This document shows positions 34,708-43,289 of a DNA stretch of 64,000 bases, one piece after another. Each line of letters begins with the position of its first letter. The stretch's first letter is position 1. Origin of the DNA: Allobosea sp. BH3 (GTDB lineage Bacteria; Pseudomonadota; Alphaproteobacteria; Rhizobiales; Beijerinckiaceae); contig NZ_JAIMCA010000004.1 of the NCBI RefSeq assembly GCF_025499465.1, positions 186,001-250,000 of the forward strand, in the 5' to 3' direction. The notes below the pieces were generated by a model that was not told the origin of the DNA, did not search any database, and saw only the letters and a list, made by a program, of their open reading frames with translations. Both the position numbers and the translations under genes were made by a program.

Positions 34708-34807
34708 CGTCATTGCGAGGAGCGTGTGACGAAGCAATCCAGGGGGACTGGGTTCAAGCCTTTCAGCCCTGCGGCCCTTGGATTGCTTCGCTCCGCTCAC
34801 AATGACG
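34708..34807. repeat. GTCATTGCGAG...CAATGAC palindromic repeat, family B copy 1
   Basis: 100 bp. The left arm CGTCATTGCGAGGAGCG and the right arm CGCTCCGCTCACAATGACG are complementary with mismatches; inner arms GAAGCAATCCAGGG and CCCTTGGATTGCTTC are also complementary. It lies after the puuD stop in the gap to the YfhO-like gene. A related copy is at 50942-51029. This is a widespread type of intergenic repeat (general knowledge). Confidence 0.78.
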
Positions 34808-34822
34808 AAGCGCCCTCGCCCT

Positions 34823-36058
34823 TTAGCGCATCGCCGCAAGCCACCCCGCGAGCGTCCTGCGTTCTGCATCCGTCATCCCGGAGAGGTTGTTGGGCGGCAT
34901 GGCGTGGGTCATCACGGCCTGCATGCGGATGGCGCGGGCATGGGCTGCGATCTCCTCCGGCTCGTGCAGCAGCACGCCCTTCGGCGCGATCTGCATGCCC
35001 GGCCAGGACGGCTCGGGCGCATGGCACATGGCGCAGCGCCCCGTGACGATGTTGGACACCTCCACAGGGGGCAGCGCGACGCCGGCCATCAGCACGCGCT
35101 TGCCCGTCTCCGGCGGCTTCAGGCCGAGTTGCTCGCGGCCGCCGGGCGAGGATGACATCGCCACCCAGAAAGCGAGCCACAGGGCCAGGATTGCCACCGC
35201 CCAGCACCACCACGGCGATTTCGCATGGTCGGCATGGCGAATGTTGAAGAAATGCCGGATCAGCGCGCCGGCCACGATCACCAGCGCCACCAAGAGCGGG
35301 ATCACCGCCGAATTGGCATAGGTGACGGGGTAGTGGTTCGACAGCATCAGGAACAGCACCGGTAGGGTGATGTAATTGTTGTGCGTCGAGCGCTGCTTGG
35401 CGGCCTTGCCGTATTTGGGATCAGGCACCTCACCCGCGACCAGCGCGGCGATCACCTTCCGCTGGCCGGGCATGATGTTGAAGAAGACGTTGGCGGTCAT
35501 GATCGTCGCCATCAGCGCGCCGGTATGGATCAGCGCGCCGCGGCCCGAGAAGACATTGGCGAAAGCCCAGCTCGCCGCGACCACATAGCCGAAGCCGACG
35601 AGGCCCAGCAGGACATCGTTCTGGCCGAGAGGCGACCGGCACATCCCGTCATAGATCAGCCAGCCGACGACCAGCGCCGTGATCCCGACAGCGCCCGCCG
35701 CAAAGGGCGAAAGCTGCATCACCGCCGGGTCGATCAGATAGAGCTCCGACTGCGCGTAATAGACCCAGACCAGCAGGAAGAAGCCCGAGATCCAGGTCCA
35801 GTAGCTCTGCCATTTGTGCCAGGTCAGCTCGGCCGGCATCACGGCCGGCGCGACCATGTATTTCCGCATCTCGTAGAAGCCGCCGCCATGCACCTGCCAG
35901 GCGCGCCCGCCTGTGCCGGGCGGGATGTCGGCCGCCGGCTTCAGCGAGGCGTCGAGATGGATGAAGAAGAAGGACGAGCCGATCCAGGCGATAGCCGTGA
36001 TGACATGGAGCCAACGCAGCATCATGCCGCCCCATTCCATCAGATAGGCTTCGAGCAT
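34823..36058 (-). CDS. puuD: Membrane urate oxidase (urate hydroxylase) PuuD
   Basis: A 411-residue protein with about eight membrane helices (LRWLHVITAIAWIGSSFFFI first) and a C-terminal cytochrome c domain with the haem motif CAMCH at 342-346 and a later Met region (HAMPPNN). This is the PuuD family, which oxidises urate to 5-hydroxyisourate and passes electrons to the respiratory chain instead of making H2O2. It is divergent from hiuH, whose enzyme takes the product. No other uricase is in the window. Confidence 0.92.
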   Translation of the reverse strand: MLEAYLMEWGGMMLRWLHVITAIAWIGSSFFFIHLDASLKPAADIPPGTGGRAWQVHGGGFYEMRKYMVAPAVMPAELTWHKWQSYWTWISGFFLLVWVYYAQSELYLIDPAVMQLSPFAAGAVGITALVVGWLIYDGMCRSPLGQNDVLLGLVGFGYVVAASWAFANVFSGRGALIHTGALMATIMTANVFFNIMPGQRKVIAALVAGEVPDPKYGKAAKQRSTHNNYITLPVLFLMLSNHYPVTYANSAVIPLLVALVIVAGALIRHFFNIRHADHAKSPWWCWAVAILALWLAFWVAMSSSPGGREQLGLKPPETGKRVLMAGVALPPVEVSNIVTGRCAMCHAPEPSWPGMQIAPKGVLLHEPEEIAAHARAIRMQAVMTHAMPPNNLSGMTDAERRTLAGWLAAMR

Positions 36059-36191
36059 CGCGTTTCACCGTTTTCGATCGGGCGTGCGTGGCGGAGTGCG
36101 CCGTTGGATTTCGCCCCGTCGCAAATTACGGTTGCCGCGAGGCGGCATGCAAGTTGCTGGTCCTCACGCTCAACCGATGAGGCAATCTTAC

Positions 36192-36545
36192 ATGGCCGGG
36201 CTGACGACGCATATTCTCGACACCCATGGCGGCGTGCCGGCTGCCGGCGTCGCGATCACCCTGCGCCGCGTCACGGACGGCGCGCGCGAGACGCTGGTCG
36301 AGACCGTCACCAATGCCGATGGCCGCACCCAGGCACCACTGCTCACGCCCGAGGCGACGAAGCCGGGCGTCTACGAGATCGACTTCGCGATCGGCCCCTA
36401 TTTCCGCAACCGCGGCGTCGACCTGCCCGAACCCGCATTCCTGGACGTGGTGACGGTGCGCTTCGGCATCGCCGACACGACCCGGCACTACCATGTGCCG
36501 CTGAACTGCTCTCCCTACGGCTACACGACCTATCGCGGCAGTTGA
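36192..36545 (+). CDS. hiuH: 5-hydroxyisourate hydrolase
   Basis: A 117-residue transthyretin-like enzyme. The family signatures are present: LTTHILDTHGGVPAAG at the start (catalytic His), HYHVPLNCSPYGYTTYRGS at the end with the C-terminal YRGS. It hydrolyses 5-hydroxyisourate, made by PuuD, to OHCU. The ATG at 36192 matches the usual start; another ATG five codons earlier is possible. Divergent to puuD; next on its strand is the PuuE-UraD fusion. Confidence 0.93.
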   Translation: MAGLTTHILDTHGGVPAAGVAITLRRVTDGARETLVETVTNADGRTQAPLLTPEATKPGVYEIDFAIGPYFRNRGVDLPEPAFLDVVTVRFGIADTTRHYHVPLNCSPYGYTTYRGS

Positions 36546-36560
36546 GGCAGGTCCCGACGC

Positions 36561-36708
36561 CGTCATTCCGGGGCGTCGCGTAGCGGCAAGCCCGGAACCC
36601 AGAACCGCAGCGCGTGCAAAGGAAGCGAATCGATCGGCCGTAGCTTTCCCGGCCCCCTCGATGGTTCTGGGTTCCGGGCTCATTGCTTCGCAATTCCCCG
36701 GGATGACG
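36561..36708. repeat. GTCATTCCGGGG...CCCGGGATGACG palindromic repeat, family C copy 1
   Basis: 148 bp. Outer arms CGTCATTCCGGGG and CCCCGGGATGACG; inner perfect 17-bp arms GCCCGGAACCCAGAACC (36590-36606) and its complement (36663-36679). It sits between hiuH and puuE on one strand and may reduce read-through between them. A degraded copy follows puuE at 38201. Confidence 0.78.
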
Positions 36709-36776
36709 AAGCGGTTTTCCCTATCGCCATCAGGCCTTAAGCTCATCGCCTGAATCAATCTGCGAGCACCCGCCCG

Positions 36777-38195
36777 ATGACCACGACCGCCTATCCCCGA
36801 GACCTCAAGGGCTATGGCCGCACCCCGCCGCATCCGCATTGGCCGGGCGAGGCCCGCATCGCGGTGCAGTTCGTGGTCAACTACGAGGAAGGCGGCGAGA
36901 ACAACATCCTGCATGGCGATGCGGCCTCCGAGGCCTTCCTCTCGGAGATCGTCGGCGCCGCCCCCTGGCAGGGCCAGCGCCACATGAACATGGAGTCGAT
37001 CTACGAATACGGCTCCCGCGCCGGCTACTGGCGGCTCTGGCGGATGTTCACCGAGCGCAAGCTGCCGGTCACGGTCTTCGCCGTCGCCAGCGCGCTCGCC
37101 CGCTATCCCGAGATCACCGCCTCGATGCAGGAGGCCGGCTGGGAGATCGCTACCCATGGGTTGAAATGGATCGACTATCGCGACGTGCCAAAGGAGCGCG
37201 AGCGCGCCGACATCCTGGAGGCCATCCGTATCCAGACGGAGCTCGCCGGCGAGCGCCCGCTCGGCTGCTATCAGGGCCGTACGTCCGAGAACACGATTCC
37301 GCTGACGATGGAGGAAGGCGGCTTCCTCTACACGGCCGATGTCTATGCCGACGAGCTGCCCTACTGGCTCTCCGGGCCGAAGGGCCCTCAGCTGGCGGTG
37401 CCTTACACGCTCGACGCCAACGACATGCGCTTCGCCACCCCGCAGGGCTTCAACAGCGGCGAACAGTTCTTCGCCTATCTGAAGGATAGCTTTGACACCC
37501 TCTATGCCGAGGGCGGGACGGCGCCGAAGATGATGTCGGTCGGCCTGCATTGCCGCCTCGTCGGGCGGCCCGGCCGCGCGGCGGCGCTCGCCCGCTTCCT
37601 CGACTATGTCCAGAGCCATGAGAAGGTCTGGGTGGCGACGAGGCTCGACATCGCCCGCCACTGGATCAAGACCCATCCGCCGGCTGGCGGATATGTGCCC
37701 GCGAAGCTGCCCAAGGCGCTCTTCGTCGAGGTCTATGGCCGCGTCTTCGAGCACGCCGCCTGGATCGCGGAAGCCGCCTACGACGCCGGCATCGGCGCGG
37801 CGCAGGACACCGCCGAAGCGTTGCATGCGGCGATGTTCGCCGTCGTGCGCGGCGCGGGACCGGAGAAGCAGAAGGCCTTCCTGCTCGGCCACCCCGACCT
37901 CGCCGGCAAGCTCGCCGCCGCGGGCGAGATGACCGAGGAATCGACGCAGGAGCAGCTCTCCGCCGGCCTCGACCGGCTGACCGGCGACGAGCGCGTCCGC
38001 TTCACGGCCCTGAACGAAGCCTACAAGGCCCGCTTCCACATCCCCTTCATCATGGCGGTGCGCGGCGCCTCGAAGGCGGACATCCTGGCAGCCTTCGAGG
38101 CTCGGCTGACAAACAGCGCAGAACAGGAATTCGAGACCGCGCTGGCGCAGGTGGAAAAGATCACGCTCCTGCGGATGAAGGAGCTCCTGCCTTAG
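36777..38195 (+). CDS. puuE: Allantoinase PuuE fused to OHCU decarboxylase UraD
   Basis: A 472-residue bifunctional protein. Residues 1-302 are the metal-independent PuuE allantoinase of the polysaccharide-deacetylase fold (YPRDLKGYGRTPPHPHWPG, EIATHGLKW, GCYQGRTSENT). Residues about 312-472 are UraD: FEHAAW (324-329), GHPDL (371-375), STQEQ (389-393), and FHIPFIMAVRG (420-430). The fusion turns OHCU into S-allantoin and then to allantoate. With PuuD and HiuH it completes urate to allantoate. Ribosome site is weak (GAGC). Closed at the 3' side by a degraded palindrome. Confidence 0.93.
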   Translation: MTTTAYPRDLKGYGRTPPHPHWPGEARIAVQFVVNYEEGGENNILHGDAASEAFLSEIVGAAPWQGQRHMNMESIYEYGSRAGYWRLWRMFTERKLPVTVFAVASALARYPEITASMQEAGWEIATHGLKWIDYRDVPKERERADILEAIRIQTELAGERPLGCYQGRTSENTIPLTMEEGGFLYTADVYADELPYWLSGPKGPQLAVPYTLDANDMRFATPQGFNSGEQFFAYLKDSFDTLYAEGGTAPKMMSVGLHCRLVGRPGRAAALARFLDYVQSHEKVWVATRLDIARHWIKTHPPAGGYVPAKLPKALFVEVYGRVFEHAAWIAEAAYDAGIGAAQDTAEALHAAMFAVVRGAGPEKQKAFLLGHPDLAGKLAAAGEMTEESTQEQLSAGLDRLTGDERVRFTALNEAYKARFHIPFIMAVRGASKADILAAFEARLTNSAEQEFETALAQVEKITLLRMKELLP

Positions 38196-38200
38196 GGCGA

Positions 38201-38345
38201 GGTCATTGCGGGGCTTCGAGCCAGCGAAGAACCCGGAACCCGCGAGCGGGCAATGCGCTCGCCACAGCGCGACCGACAAGTCGAGCATGCCCGACCCAGT
38301 CGTGGGTTCCGGGTTCGACCCTGTCGGATCGCCCCGAAATAACCG
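38201..38345. repeat. Degraded palindromic repeat, family C copy 2
   Basis: Inner arms AACCCGGAACCC (38230-38241) and GGGTTCCGGGTT (38304-38315) are perfect; outer arms TGCGGGGC and GCCCCGAAA only partly pair. It fills the gap between the convergent puuE and VOC genes. Compare 36561-36708. Confidence 0.65.
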
Positions 38346-38353
38346 AGGGCGCG

Positions 38354-38752
38354 CTACGCCTCGCCAGTGCTCTCTCGCCCCGCCGGATCGAGATACTGCG
38401 ACAGCCACCATGTGGTCCCGGCCGGGTCCGTTATGCCGCCGCGGCGGTCGCCGTCGCCCTTCTCCGAAAGCTCCTGCACGACGCTGCCGCCGGCCGCCTT
38501 AGCCCTGGCGAAGACCCTGTCGACCTCGGGCACATAGACATGGACATGGCATCCCGTCGCATCCGGCATCTGGCCCAGCATCACCACCGAATCCTCGATG
38601 ACGAACTCGGCATGGCCGATCTCGCCACTGTCGCGACGATGGATGAAGATCGGCTCGCTGCCGAAGGTCGCCTTGGCGAAGGCGAGCGCTGCCTCCGCAT
38701 CGGCAACCAGCAGATACGGCGAAACGGCATTGTGGTTCGGCGGCTTGTGCAT
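38354..38752 (-). CDS. VOC-family (PhnB-like) protein
   Basis: A 132-residue glyoxalase-fold protein: VSPYLLVADAEAALAFAKAT is the opening strand-helix, HVHVYVPEVD and GGITDPAGTTWWLSQYL are typical of the PhnB-like group. Substrate unknown. The ATG at 38752 has GGGAGG 4 bases upstream. It lies 32 bases after the udgX stop on the same strand, so it may be read with the repair cassette. Confidence 0.83.
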   Translation of the reverse strand: MHKPPNHNAVSPYLLVADAEAALAFAKATFGSEPIFIHRRDSGEIGHAEFVIEDSVVMLGQMPDATGCHVHVYVPEVDRVFARAKAAGGSVVQELSEKGDGDRRGGITDPAGTTWWLSQYLDPAGRESTGEA

Positions 38753-38784
38753 CTGACCTCCCTCGCTTTCAGGCTTGCAGACGT

Positions 38785-40251
38785 TCACGCCGCCCGGCGG
38801 CGCTTCAACTCCGGTACCAGTTCCCCGATCCGACGAAGATCGGCGACGAAACGCTCCCGCTCCTCGCCTCTGCGCGCCTCGTCGGGCAGCCGCAGCAGAT
38901 AGGAGGGATGCACGGTCGCCAGCATCGGCGCGCCATCCTCCAGCGTAACGTCCCGGCCGCGCACCGAGGACAGCGACATGGTCCGTCCCATCAGCGAGCT
39001 CACCGCCGTCGCGCCCAGCGCCACGACGAGCTGCGGCTTAAGGAACTGCCGCTCGATACCCAGCCAGAACCGGCAGGCCTGCACTTCGCCGGCATTCGGC
39101 CTCTCATGGATGCGCCGCTTGCCGCGCAGGCTGAACTTGAAATGCTTCACCGCATTGGTGACATAGGCGCGCTCCCGCGCCAGCCCGGCCTCCTCCAGCG
39201 CCGCATCGAAGAGCCGCCCCGCCGGGCCCACGAAAGGCCGTCCGGCGAGGTCTTCCTGGTCGCCCGGCTGCTCGCCGACGAAGATGACGGGCGCATCGAG
39301 CGGACCCTCCCCGAACACCGTCTGCGTGGCGTCGCGGCAGAGGTCGCAGCGCTTGCAATCACGGGCAGCGGCAGCCGCCTGTTCCCAGTTCTCGAAACTC
39401 TCGAGGTCGGTCGAAGGCGCCGGCACCATGCGGGCCTGCTGCCTCAGATGCCTTTCGGGAGGCAGCGTCGGTGCACGCATCACCATCTCCTCCGCCTGGC
39501 GGGCCGCGCCCGCGATCAGGGGAGCAATCAGCTCGGCCTCCGGAAGGTTCCGCCAGTAGCGCACCGGCATCTCCTTGCGCATCGCATCGGTCTTCAGCCG
39601 GGCCGGGTTGAAGATGTTGGCATAGTAGCAACGCCAATACGCCTCCATTGCATCATCGTCCGGCGCCTGCGCGCGCGTGGCACCCTCGCCCATGCGAAGC
39701 GAGGTTCCGTCCCAATGCAGCGAGCCCTGCGGCGTCAGGATCGACCAGCGCATCGTGGCGAAGCGGCCCGTGAAGAAAGACGAGACCCGCTTCAGGATGA
39801 AGTGCTCGGGCTCGAACCAGGCGACGAAGACCGGCTCTTCCCCCTCTTCCCGCACCTCGCGGAAGCGCACGAAGGCGGTCATCTTGTGCATGTCCCGCCG
39901 TACCGTCCGCGCCATCGCCTCCGCACGATGAACGTCGTCGTCGGTTGCCACCGTCAGCAGAGATGGCTCTGCCTGAAGCCGCAGCAGCAGCCGGTAGAGC
40001 AGGCCGAAGCGCTCGGGATCGCGATGGCAGATCACCGTCTCTGCCAGCTCAGGGAAGGCGCGCGGCACGCGCAGCGCGGCAGGCGCCTCCATCTCCGCCA
40101 CCTCGACCCCGGCATCGCCGGAGAACAAATCCTCCTCGCCAGCCACCAGCCAGCTGATCGCTTCCGGCGGCGCACCCTGCCCGACCAACCGCCGCGCCTC
40201 GTCGCGCCAGCCCTCGAAATCCGCGGGTTGGGACAGCCGTGCCAGAATCAT
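38785..40251 (-). CDS. udgX: DUF4130 protein fused to UdgX-type uracil-DNA glycosylase
   Basis: A 488-residue two-domain protein. Residues about 1-270 are DUF4130 (TIGR03915), known next to a radical SAM partner. Residues about 285-488 are a family-4-like uracil-DNA glycosylase: Cys cluster CKRCDLC (299-305), GEQPGDQEDL (326-335) and HPSYLLR (448-454). The KRRIH loop (378-382) with His382 is the hallmark of UdgX, which stays covalently bound to the abasic site after uracil removal. Overlaps the radical SAM gene by 4 bases (ATGA); both stand behind an SOS box. Confidence 0.92.
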   Translation of the reverse strand: MILARLSQPADFEGWRDEARRLVGQGAPPEAISWLVAGEEDLFSGDAGVEVAEMEAPAALRVPRAFPELAETVICHRDPERFGLLYRLLLRLQAEPSLLTVATDDDVHRAEAMARTVRRDMHKMTAFVRFREVREEGEEPVFVAWFEPEHFILKRVSSFFTGRFATMRWSILTPQGSLHWDGTSLRMGEGATRAQAPDDDAMEAYWRCYYANIFNPARLKTDAMRKEMPVRYWRNLPEAELIAPLIAGAARQAEEMVMRAPTLPPERHLRQQARMVPAPSTDLESFENWEQAAAAARDCKRCDLCRDATQTVFGEGPLDAPVIFVGEQPGDQEDLAGRPFVGPAGRLFDAALEEAGLARERAYVTNAVKHFKFSLRGKRRIHERPNAGEVQACRFWLGIERQFLKPQLVVALGATAVSSLMGRTMSLSSVRGRDVTLEDGAPMLATVHPSYLLRLPDEARRGEERERFVADLRRIGELVPELKRRRAA

Positions 40252-41480
40252 CCGAACAGCGCCAGTTGCTTCGGTTGCGGCGATACCAGTGCGCGCAGCC
40301 GCTCGCCGTCAGCCGAAGCGCCAGGGCGCCAGCCATCCGCGACGATGAAGTGCCGCATCGTCCGGGCCGAGCGGGTCAGCTTGGCGACATCCTCGAAGCG
40401 CACCCGGCGCTGGCGCCGCACCGCCAGCAGCCTGTCGACGCTGCGCACGCCGAGCCCCGGCACGCGCAGCAGCGTCTCGCGATCGGCCCGATTGACGTCG
40501 ACGGGAAAGCGGCCGCGATGCCGCAGCGCCCAGGCGAGCTTGGGATCGATCGCGAGGTCGAGCATGCCGCCCGACGCCTCGTCCAGGATCTCGCCCGCCT
40601 CGAACCCATAGAAGCGGGTCAACCAGTCGGCCTGGTAAAGCCTGTGCTCGCGCATCAGCGGCGGCTCGCTCGGCGGCAGCGCCGAGGAAGCGTCCGGAAT
40701 CGGGCTATAGGCGGAATAATAGACCCGCTTGAGGCCGAAGCTGCCATAGAGCTGGGCGCTGCGCTTCAGGATCGCTGCGTCGTTCGCCCCGTCGGCGCCG
40801 ACGATCATCTGCGTGCTCTGCCCCGCCGGCGAGAACTTCGGAGCGGACTTCGCGGTCTCGGCTTCGCTCTCCTCGATCCTGAGCCTCAGGCCGCCCATGG
40901 CCGCGCTGATCTCGCGGGGGCGCTTTTCCGGCGCAAAGCGCCGCAGCGAATCCTCGCTGGGCAATTCGATATTGACCGAGACCCGATCGGCGAAGAGGCC
41001 CGCCTGATGGGTCAGCTCCTGGCTCGCTCCGGGGATCAGCTTGAGGTGTATGTAGCCGCGAAAGCCATGCTCCCGGCGCAAGCTTTCCGCCACCCGCACG
41101 ATCTCGGCCATGGTGTAGTCCGGCGAGCGGATGATGCCCGAGGACAGGAACAGGCCCTCGATGTAGTTGCGCCGGTAGAAATCAAGCGTGAGCTTGACCA
41201 CCTCCTCGACCGAGAACCGGGCGCGGCGGACATTGCTCGACGAGCGGTTGATGCAGAACACGCAATCGAAGCTGCAAAAATTGGTCAGCAGGATCTTGAG
41301 CAGCGAGATGCAGCGACCGTCCGGCGCATAGGAATGGCAGATGCCGGCGCCCGTCGTCGAACCCAGCCCCTTGCCGTCGCGCGAGTCGCGGCGGGTCGTG
41401 CTGCTCGACGCGCAGGACGCGTCGTATTTCGCGGCATCGCTCAGAATCTCGAGCTTTTCCAGGGTCGTAAGCTGAGACAT
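40248..41480 (-). CDS. DNA modification/repair radical SAM protein (TIGR03916 type)
   Basis: A 410-residue radical SAM protein with the cluster motif CSFDCVFC (C69, C73, C76), followed by SSSNVRR and a TIM-barrel region. A C-terminal helix-hairpin-helix (LRVPGLGVRSVDRLLAVRRQ) suggests DNA contact. The family is annotated as putative DNA modification/repair and almost always lies with DUF4130/UdgX. ATG at 41480 is preferred over a frame start at 41498. A perfect GTTC-N7-GTTC box lies 13 bases upstream. Confidence 0.9.
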   Translation of the reverse strand: MSQLTTLEKLEILSDAAKYDASCASSSTTRRDSRDGKGLGSTTGAGICHSYAPDGRCISLLKILLTNFCSFDCVFCINRSSSNVRRARFSVEEVVKLTLDFYRRNYIEGLFLSSGIIRSPDYTMAEIVRVAESLRREHGFRGYIHLKLIPGASQELTHQAGLFADRVSVNIELPSEDSLRRFAPEKRPREISAAMGGLRLRIEESEAETAKSAPKFSPAGQSTQMIVGADGANDAAILKRSAQLYGSFGLKRVYYSAYSPIPDASSALPPSEPPLMREHRLYQADWLTRFYGFEAGEILDEASGGMLDLAIDPKLAWALRHRGRFPVDVNRADRETLLRVPGLGVRSVDRLLAVRRQRRVRFEDVAKLTRSARTMRHFIVADGWRPGASADGERLRALVSPQPKQLALFG

Positions 41481-41492
41481 GACAAACCTTAT

Positions 41493-41507
41493 GTTCACTA
41501 TTTGTTC
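41493..41507. promoter_or_regulatory. SOS box (LexA site, alphaproteobacterial type)
   Basis: GTTCACTATTTGTTC is an exact match to GTTC-N7-GTTC, the LexA site of alphaproteobacteria. It lies 13 bases before the start of the radical SAM gene and within the likely promoter. An overlapping inverted GTTC-TATCA-GAAC follows (41504-41516). The divergent small gene starts about 100 bases away on the other side. Confidence 0.82.
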
Positions 41508-41605
41508 TATCAGAACAAACGGCTTTCCCGCAAGTTCCGTCCCGCGAACGGAACCGCTTCTCGCCCCGCAACGTTGATCGGCCGAAACCAGGGGAGAAAC
41601 AGATC

Positions 41606-41767
41606 GTGTTCCGCATATTGCTGGTCATCATCGTGCTGGTCGTCGGCTATGACGCCGTGGTCCATCAGGGCACCTATACCCGGGAAGCTTGGGACGGCAT
41701 CACCCGGCTGACCCATTCTGCCGTCGAAGGCGCGAAGGGCATCGCAAATCGCAGCAATGCTGCCTGA
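41606..41767 (+). CDS. Small single-span membrane protein
   Basis: A 53-residue protein starting at GTG with GGGGAGAAAC upstream. One N-terminal membrane helix (FRILLVIIVLVVGYDAVV) is followed by a soluble tail with a charged/aromatic helix (TREAWDGITRL) and ends at 41767. It lies divergent to the UdgX cassette and convergent to the SNF2 helicase, whose stop is 18 bases further on. No family recognised; similar short proteins are common in Hyphomicrobiales. Confidence 0.62.
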   Translation: MFRILLVIIVLVVGYDAVVHQGTYTREAWDGITRLTHSAVEGAKGIANRSNAA

Positions 41768-41785
41768 GACGACTGAAAGCCTGCC

Positions 41786-43192
41786 TCAGGCCGCCGCCGC
41801 CCGCGCCTCGACGATACCGGCGATCGCTTCCAGCATGCGCGTGTCGTCGCCGGCGAGCCCTTCCATCGCGGCCATGCGCTGGATCACCGTCCCTGCGATG
41901 GCCTCCTCCACCGTGTCCTCGGCATACGCATAGAAGATCGTGGCGTGCTGGCCGTCGCGATGGCAGCGGCCCTCGATCTGCTGGAGCTGGATCGCGCTGT
42001 GGCGCATATCGTGGATGACGAGCGCCCGCTCGCGCTCGCCGCCCGGCATTTCGCCCCGATGCAGAGAAATCGATTCGGTCACGGTAAAGATCACCGCGTC
42101 GAGCCCGCCCGTCTGGAAAGCGATGCGCGTCTCTTCGTTCTGCGCGCCCGAGTGCTCGCCATTGATCTCGCCCACACGCCATCCTCGCCCGCGTAGCGTC
42201 TCAGCCAGCATGGCGCTGGTCTCGAGGAAGGCGACCGAGATCGCCACCTGCTCGTCATTGCCGAGCAGATCCTCGCAGAAATCGGCTGTGCCCGGGATGC
42301 GCAGCAGGCTGCCTTTTTGTCGGAAGCGAAGATCGGCCGCCCAGCCCTGCGGCTTGCGCGTCGAGCCGCCCGCGAGGCCGAGCTCCTTGCGGAACTCCCG
42401 CCATGTCGCGTCATAGAGCTTGCGCGCAGCGGCATCGAGCGCGACCGGCGCCAGTTCCCGCTGCACCTCCGGCCAGCCCGCAATCTCCTCCGGTCGTCGA
42501 CGCAGCCCGATGGCGTTCGCCCCGCGATAGAGCAGAGCGGCCATCGCCTTGCGGTCGGCCTCGTTCGGCTCCCAGCTCCAGTTCTTCCAGCGCCCCTTGG
42601 CCCGGCCGATCTTGAGCCGCTTCATCAGCATGCGAAAGCCGTCGAGATCGGCGCTCGGCATGCCCGCAGCCTTCGCCAGCAGCGGCGCGAGGTAGGAGAG
42701 TTCATGCGGTGACTGGCCGGCAGTCGCGCTCATGAAGATGGTGAAATCGGCGGCGGCCGCGATCTGCCGGCAGACCAGCCCCTGCTGCGAATTGGGATTG
42801 CGGATGCGATGCGCCTCGTCGATCACCACGAGCGGCCAGACGCGCTTCGGTGTGCCATGCTTGGCGAGCTCGTTGTTCTTCGCCCGCGTCGAGCGCTTCT
42901 TGCTCTCGGGCGGCGGCGCGAGCAGCGATTTCGTCCGCTCAAAATTCATCAGCGTCACGCGCTTCGCCGGCAGTCCCGACAGCGCCATGGTCCGCCGCCA
43001 TTGCGGAATCGCCCCCTTCGGGCAGATCACCAGCACCTCCTGCTCCGGCATCGCGGACAGCGCGAGCCAGGCCGAGAGCGTCTTGCCGAGCCCCGTGAGG
43101 TCCCCGAGCAGAAAACCGGCCGCCCCTTTCGCCCGCGCAGCGAGGATCGCGTCGCGTGCGACAAGCTGATGGGGGTGGGGAACGAAGCTCAT
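41786..43192 (-). CDS. Small SNF2-type DEAH helicase
   Basis: A 468-residue superfamily 2 ATPase. Walker A is GDLTGLGKT (30-38), motif II DEAH at 125-128, and motif VI QQIEGRCHRDGQ near residue 410. It is close to the short SNF2 helicases of phages and integrated elements, which lack the accessory domains of large Swi2/Snf2 enzymes. Likely a DNA translocase. It lies 100 bases from the M20 peptidase gene, divergent. No phage structural gene is next to it. Confidence 0.83.
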   Translation of the reverse strand: MSFVPHPHQLVARDAILAARAKGAAGFLLGDLTGLGKTLSAWLALSAMPEQEVLVICPKGAIPQWRRTMALSGLPAKRVTLMNFERTKSLLAPPPESKKRSTRAKNNELAKHGTPKRVWPLVVIDEAHRIRNPNSQQGLVCRQIAAAADFTIFMSATAGQSPHELSYLAPLLAKAAGMPSADLDGFRMLMKRLKIGRAKGRWKNWSWEPNEADRKAMAALLYRGANAIGLRRRPEEIAGWPEVQRELAPVALDAAARKLYDATWREFRKELGLAGGSTRKPQGWAADLRFRQKGSLLRIPGTADFCEDLLGNDEQVAISVAFLETSAMLAETLRGRGWRVGEINGEHSGAQNEETRIAFQTGGLDAVIFTVTESISLHRGEMPGGERERALVIHDMRHSAIQLQQIEGRCHRDGQHATIFYAYAEDTVEEAIAGTVIQRMAAMEGLAGDDTRMLEAIAGIVEARAAAA

Positions 43193-43289
43193 TACGATCC
43201 GGGGGAGAGGTTGTCATGCTCTCTTGGCACTGGCGGTGAGCCGCGTCCATCGGCACTGTGCGGGCCTTCGATTCCGGGAGACCTCAGAA

